From positions 202,665,322-202,729,321 of the forward strand of contig CM060680.1 in NCBI GenBank assembly GCA_030686995.1: DNA of 64,000 bases, in the 5' to 3' direction. Below are positions 60,136-64,000 of this stretch, piece by piece. Under the pieces are notes generated by a model, which was not told where the DNA came from, did not search any database, and saw only the letters and a program-made list of their open reading frames with translations. A program made the translations under genes and the position numbers. The DNA is from Artemisia argyi (taxonomy: Eukaryota > Streptophyta > Magnoliopsida > Asterales > Asteraceae). Positions within the stretch are counted from its first letter, which is position 1; the number at the start of each line of letters is the position of its first letter.

Positions 60136-60310
60136 TACAACAAACAACAGAAATTTATGAAACTGTCAACTACTAACGAAAATCACAACACACAAATGAT
60201 TCTTTAAGGCCGATGTTGACCACACCCTCTCCTATAATTTAACCAAACCCTCCCTAAATGGGAGGGTGTACCTTTAAGGTACAAATTTTGTACCTTTTTT
60301 TTTGTCTTGT

Positions 60311-60346
<36 letters not shown>

Positions 60347-60589
60347 TAATGTTTAGGTATTGTATTGTAGTATTATTTGTTGTGTATATTTTTTTGTAAT
60401 GTTAATAATTGCCTATATTACGTTATAAAAAAATATAACGTTATAAAAAAAAAGATGACGTTGACTCATTTGCATTTATAAACTACTATAAGATCAGTGT
60501 TTACACCTAAACTTAAATTATTTAAAAACAACCACTATTATAATAAAATTAAACGTCAACGTTAACATATTATTTAAAAACAACAATAT
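60136..60589. other. 3' flank of the zf-GRF gene
   Basis: Contains a T-run (about 60311-60345) and AT-rich sequence. No gene. Confidence 0.5.
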
Positions 60590-61045
60590 CTACGACATAT
60601 GAAGATTATTCATTTCGGTTAAAAGATCATGGAGCCTTGCAACCGACTGACAAGCGTGATCCTCAGGATTCCTTGCCAATTCTAACTCCATCTCCAACGT
60701 CTTTATTCTTTCCTTCAACAACTTGTTCTCATTATCTTTAGCGACGCAGTTTGAGCACTGCGTTGAATAAGAGGCTTGATTAAAGTACTCTTCTTCAAAT
60801 TCATCTTTCCACTTGAAGTATCGATACCCATAGTCTTTTGTACCTGGCTGTTACATGTTAAGAAAATAATAAGAAATGTATTTTTAACAAACAAATTATT
60901 TACATAACTAAGTAAACGTATGATTATTTACCACTGAAAGAGGACATGCATAAAACAGTCGCCCACGACTACCATCTTGCCAGGATTTCCGTTCTACAAT
61001 AAATCCTCTATCACATTGACACCAGAAAGGATTTCTTCGGCCCAC
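60590..61045 (-). CDS. zf-GRF zinc-finger/coiled-coil protein, MULE-associated (partial)
   Basis: Two minus-strand exons, 60932-61045 and 60590-60847, joined in phase 0 (GTG|GTAAAT; TAACAG|CCAGG). The first encodes a GRF-type zinc finger (CQCDRGFIVERKSW...GRLFYACP, with the GR-F core). The second gives YFKWKDEFEEEY followed by a coiled coil (KLLKERIKTLEMELELA) and a TAG. GRF fingers bind single-stranded nucleic acid, and short GRF/coiled-coil genes commonly accompany plant transposons. A start codon exon was not found upstream of 61045, so the 5' end is incomplete. It sits 0.35 kb downstream of the MULE gene on the same strand. Confidence 0.6.
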
Positions 61046-61130
61046 CTGACAAAAGAATTTGCATAATCAATCAATAATGTTATTTACTAATTTAAATAAA
61101 TATTTAATCATTTACTATATAATACAAACA

Positions 61131-61375
61131 GTTATTTACAACATAAATCAATAATTATTTACAATGTTTTGTCGGTAAAATTATTCACAACATAAATCAA
61201 TAATTATTTACAATGTTTTGTCGGTATAATTATTCACAACATAAATCAATAATTATTTACAATGTTTTGTCGGTATAATTATTTACAACATAAATCAATA
61301 ATTATTTACAATGTTTTGTCGGTATAATTATTTACAACATAAATCAATAATCATTTACAATGTTTTGTATGTATA
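61131..61375. repeat. 49-bp tandem repeat, about five copies
   Basis: Unit AATTATTTACAACATAAATC...TTTTGTCGGTAT, nearly identical from copy to copy; lies between the zf-GRF exon and the MULE stop codon. Confidence 0.85.
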
Positions 61376-61399
61376 ATATTTACGGCAATAGTCGGTTAT

Positions 61400-64000
61400 C
61401 TATTCTTCTGCAATTGGCTCTCGGTAAAACCTCCATTGTGGGTGGTTACGCGGAAGTGGAAAAGTTGGGTCTAGCGTCGATAAAATGTAGTGAGCACATG
61501 AGCTCTCCCCCACACGGGCAATCACAAGGGGGTCGATTCCTTGTGTGTTGTTTGGCCCGGAAAAAAGCAGAAAACATGTGTTCCAACCACGCTCGGATAT
61601 AAATGCAATCGGTCGGTTTATCATTGAAGCGATAACCAGACCCGTCATTGGCATCACCATCCAGTGACCGTTAGGTGCACCTCCGTTGAACCAGTCTATT
61701 GTATGCCAAAGAAAGCCAAAGTCTTGTTGCCCCCACATATCTATGTAAGTTTTCCTATGGTAATCTAACTCTTGCAACAACCTATGTCTTGCTTCGGCCT
61801 ACCTGTGTTTGTTTTGAAAAATAATGTGAGCAACGCACCGAAACCCGCAATTCCCATCACCCCCGACATTACGTATACTTATTACGTATGGACAGTAACT
61901 CCGTGGAATTGCCTCAATAAAACCATTGCTCACAGTATCTGCAACATATAATCTGTGGCATAGACTATCACCCGTGTAAGAACTATGTCTTGGAGGCTCT
62001 TGCCGCAATTTCGGGACTTTCGTAGATCTTGCATTTGTACTTCTTCGGTGATCTACGATTGGTACTTCATTCAAGTCCGGAACTTTTGTAGCCTTGGACT
62101 TTTTGTCCTATACGCTCGGACGTCCACGGGTATTTTCCTGAACAACAGGTTGACGTGTGTCCACAGATTCAGGTTGGTATATCCCTCTTAACTTGTGCAA
62201 CATATTCTTCTTGACAAACGACGTCGCTTTGCCAAAAACACTCTTGAATTGTCGCACGTCATTTTCAAACTCTCTTGTATCATCATCATCATCAAGCACA
62301 AGATTACTAACAATGGGCCACGGTACAGACAGGGTTCTCCAAAATATATCAAGGCTTTCCAATGGAATGGGCACACCTGCATTTATCAAAAGTGACTTAT
62401 GTAAAACCATTTCGTGAAAGCATTATGTGAAAGCATTCATTAAAATTGACTTTAATATACTTATCATGAATTCGATACCCCATCATTTGACAAAAGCACG
62501 GCAGTCCAAAAATTGTTCGCAACTGATGGTTACAATCTTCTGCGGCGAACTTCGTTTGAAGGAGTTCTTTGTGCATGAGTGTAAAAGCATATTTGGAAAT
62601 GTTATACCACAACTCTGAAAATATTGGTATATCACATTTATTTATTTTCTCATTTTTGCTTCTGTTAAAACTCTCTTGTATCGCGCTCTTTTGAGAAGTA
62701 AGAATCTTATCAATCGAAATCAACAACGTGTTTAAGTTGGATTGTGTGGTGCCTAAATATAATTTCAACAACGCATGCTGAGCCTCAACTCTACACGTTG
62801 TTGTCTGGCCGTAGCTGCGATATTCATCGGTAACACACGAGACAAACATGTTCCCGTAATCTCGCAGCCAGTTATCCAGATACCGAGCAATATCTGAAAA
62901 AACGATGAATTAATACAAGGTCAATCGGGTGCATATTTGTTAAATAATAAAAACGCTGAATTAATAATTAAGTACCCGGTTTGTTGACCAATTTTTGTTG
63001 TAGTCGTCGATAATGTTGCTCGAATAAGGCGCGTGTTTGAGCTTTAACCATCCAATCCCATGTGTGTTTGATGGACTCGTACTCCTCTACCGACCCACAT
63101 TTACCTCTGCAATGCTGAAGTATATTTTGGGAAATATGCCATCGACATAGTACTTTGTGAACATGCGGGAATTCTGCTCTGCATGCCCCAAGCAAGGCTA
63201 AATCCCTGTCAGTGATGATAACACGTGGATAGTATCTTTCGTCTATCACCATCTTTACACGTTGCAATACCCATTCAAAATTAGGCCCTTTTTCACTGTT
63301 TAAAAAACTAAACGCCATCGAAAATGTTTTATTTGTTGATGTTACTCCGATAATTTCCAAAAATGGCAATTTAAACAGCGTGGTATTGTACGTGGAGTCT
63401 ATTAGCATGATTTCAGGGAACGTACACCATAAAGCGTACGACGTAGGGTGAACAAAAAATAGTTCCTCAAGCTCATTATTAGGACTTACCCTATCGTAAT
63501 ATGTGTACCCTGATTGCTGCAGGTGTGAGTAAAGGACTTGAATTGGAGTTAGATTACCCATTTTGGTTTTCCGGATCTTAACTTGTGCATTATATATAGT
63601 TCTAACGCTAGACACGTTATCCGGATTACGTCCCTGTATTGTCGAGAGTATTTTACGTGGTTGTACGGTATACTCTGTCAATTCTTTAACCAACTCGATA
63701 TACGGCAATGATGATTTAAAAAAAAATGATTTTGGCATGGCATTTCCAAATGGACGGCAATAAAAACTTTGCAACATTTGAAGTTGCAGCCATATATCAT
63801 GAGACTCTATTATGTCAAACTGCTTATAATCTGAGCCAATTTATATCTTTATGTAATATTGAAAAGGCGTAAAGCTTATTAGTACCTCTTGTGTGTAAAA
63901 TGGTGAACTAAACATTTCGGCAGCCTTGTTACAATGTTGTTGCCTTTTTTGTGCTACTCTGCCCCAACCCTTGTTACAATATTGTTGCCTTTTATGATGC
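61400..64000 (-). pseudogene. MULE transposase with OTU-like protease domain (5' partial, two TAG stops)
   Basis: Minus-strand gene running off the right edge. Exons: 63886 to beyond 64000 (ending FSSPFYTQE), 62976-63819, 62408-62893 and up to 62376-61400. The second exon is a MULE-type DDE transposase: catalytic Asp in MLIDSTYNT, second Asp in VIITDRDLALL, and the LCRWHISQN motif. The third exon matches the FAR1-like C-terminal region (TDEYRSYGQTTTCRVEAQHA). The last exon carries an OTU-type cysteine-protease domain with VGGDGNCGFRCVA (Asp and Cys) and a later HYILSTLDP His region. Two in-frame TAG codons (62108-62110, 61799-61801) interrupt the last part. The gap between the third and fourth exons is only 31 bp, too short for a plant intron, so a frameshift is likely there. 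No terminal inverted repeats were seen; the other end is outside the window. Confidence 0.75.
63928..63993. repeat. Short direct repeat in the MULE coding edge
   Basis: TTGTTACAAT(G/A)TTGTTGCCTTTT occurs twice, 43 bp apart, so the protein reads KRQQYCNKGWGRVAQ then KRQQHCNKAAEMF. It is an in-frame duplication at the window edge. Confidence 0.6.

Noticed and set aside
62377..62407. 31-bp intron in the MULE gene
   Set aside because: The borders read GT...AG in phase, but 31 bp is below the length plants splice; a frameshift or local duplication (ATGCTTTCAC twice) is likelier.

Overview
This 64-kb window looks like an accessory, transposon-rich stretch of a eudicot nuclear genome. It is AT-rich, has spliced genes with canonical GT-AG introns, and carries Stowaway, PIF/Harbinger, hAT, Helitron, MULE and LTR elements. 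Repeated motifs such as TTTTGACCCGTTACCC and LTR ends of the type GGGTGTAACA suggest Asteraceae; that placement is inference from memory, not a search result. No rRNA, tRNA or CRISPR feature was seen. || Host genes: the main host content is a tandem array of three minus-strand genes for ACD6/ITN1-type ankyrin-repeat proteins with a C-terminal four-helix PGG membrane domain. Their blocks are 1.7-8.1 kb, 14.8-18.7 kb and 31.9-42.0 kb. Upstream of each ankyrin exon lie one to three exons encoding a copia-gag-like (UBN2-type) domain. Every one ends in a phase-1 donor that fits a phase-1 acceptor at the ankyrin exon. The third gene reads through intact as a predicted 799-residue gag-like/ankyrin/PGG protein. 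The first has a +1 frameshift in exon 4. The second has a nonsense codon in the gag-like exon and a lost GT donor. A second, alternative gag-like first exon of gene 3 is split by a transposon. || Mobile elements, left to right: an 823-bp Helitron (5204-6026) with empty sites in both paralogues; Stowaway elements; a hAT element (11576-12121) with an 8-bp target duplication; a frameshifted small transposon-type gene (19.3-19.8 kb); and a complete minus-strand LTR retrotransposon (22104-28830) with 2,057-bp LTRs that look identical, a tRNA-iMet-type primer site and no coding capacity. Next comes a 4.17-kb near-perfect palindrome (37672-41842) made of two head-to-head PIF/Harbinger-like elements, each carrying an intact 401-residue Myb/SANT-like gene. 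|| From 45.8 to about 57 kb lies a gene-fragment mosaic. Its left border is a Helitron 3' terminus (minus strand). It holds exon pieces resembling RHD3/SEY1 GTPase, a METTL7-like methyltransferase, chlorophyllide a oxygenase, a subtilase, a PTM-like PHD protein and an HPR3-like hydroxypyruvate reductase. The right end (60.6-64 kb) holds a MULE transposase/OTU-protease gene with two in-frame TAG codons, running off the window edge, and an adjacent zf-GRF gene. || The most unusual structures are the giant Harbinger palindrome, the Helitron-borne exon mosaic, the gag-like/ankyrin/PGG fusion with swappable first exons, and two hairpins sharing an invariant loop inside the LTR element.
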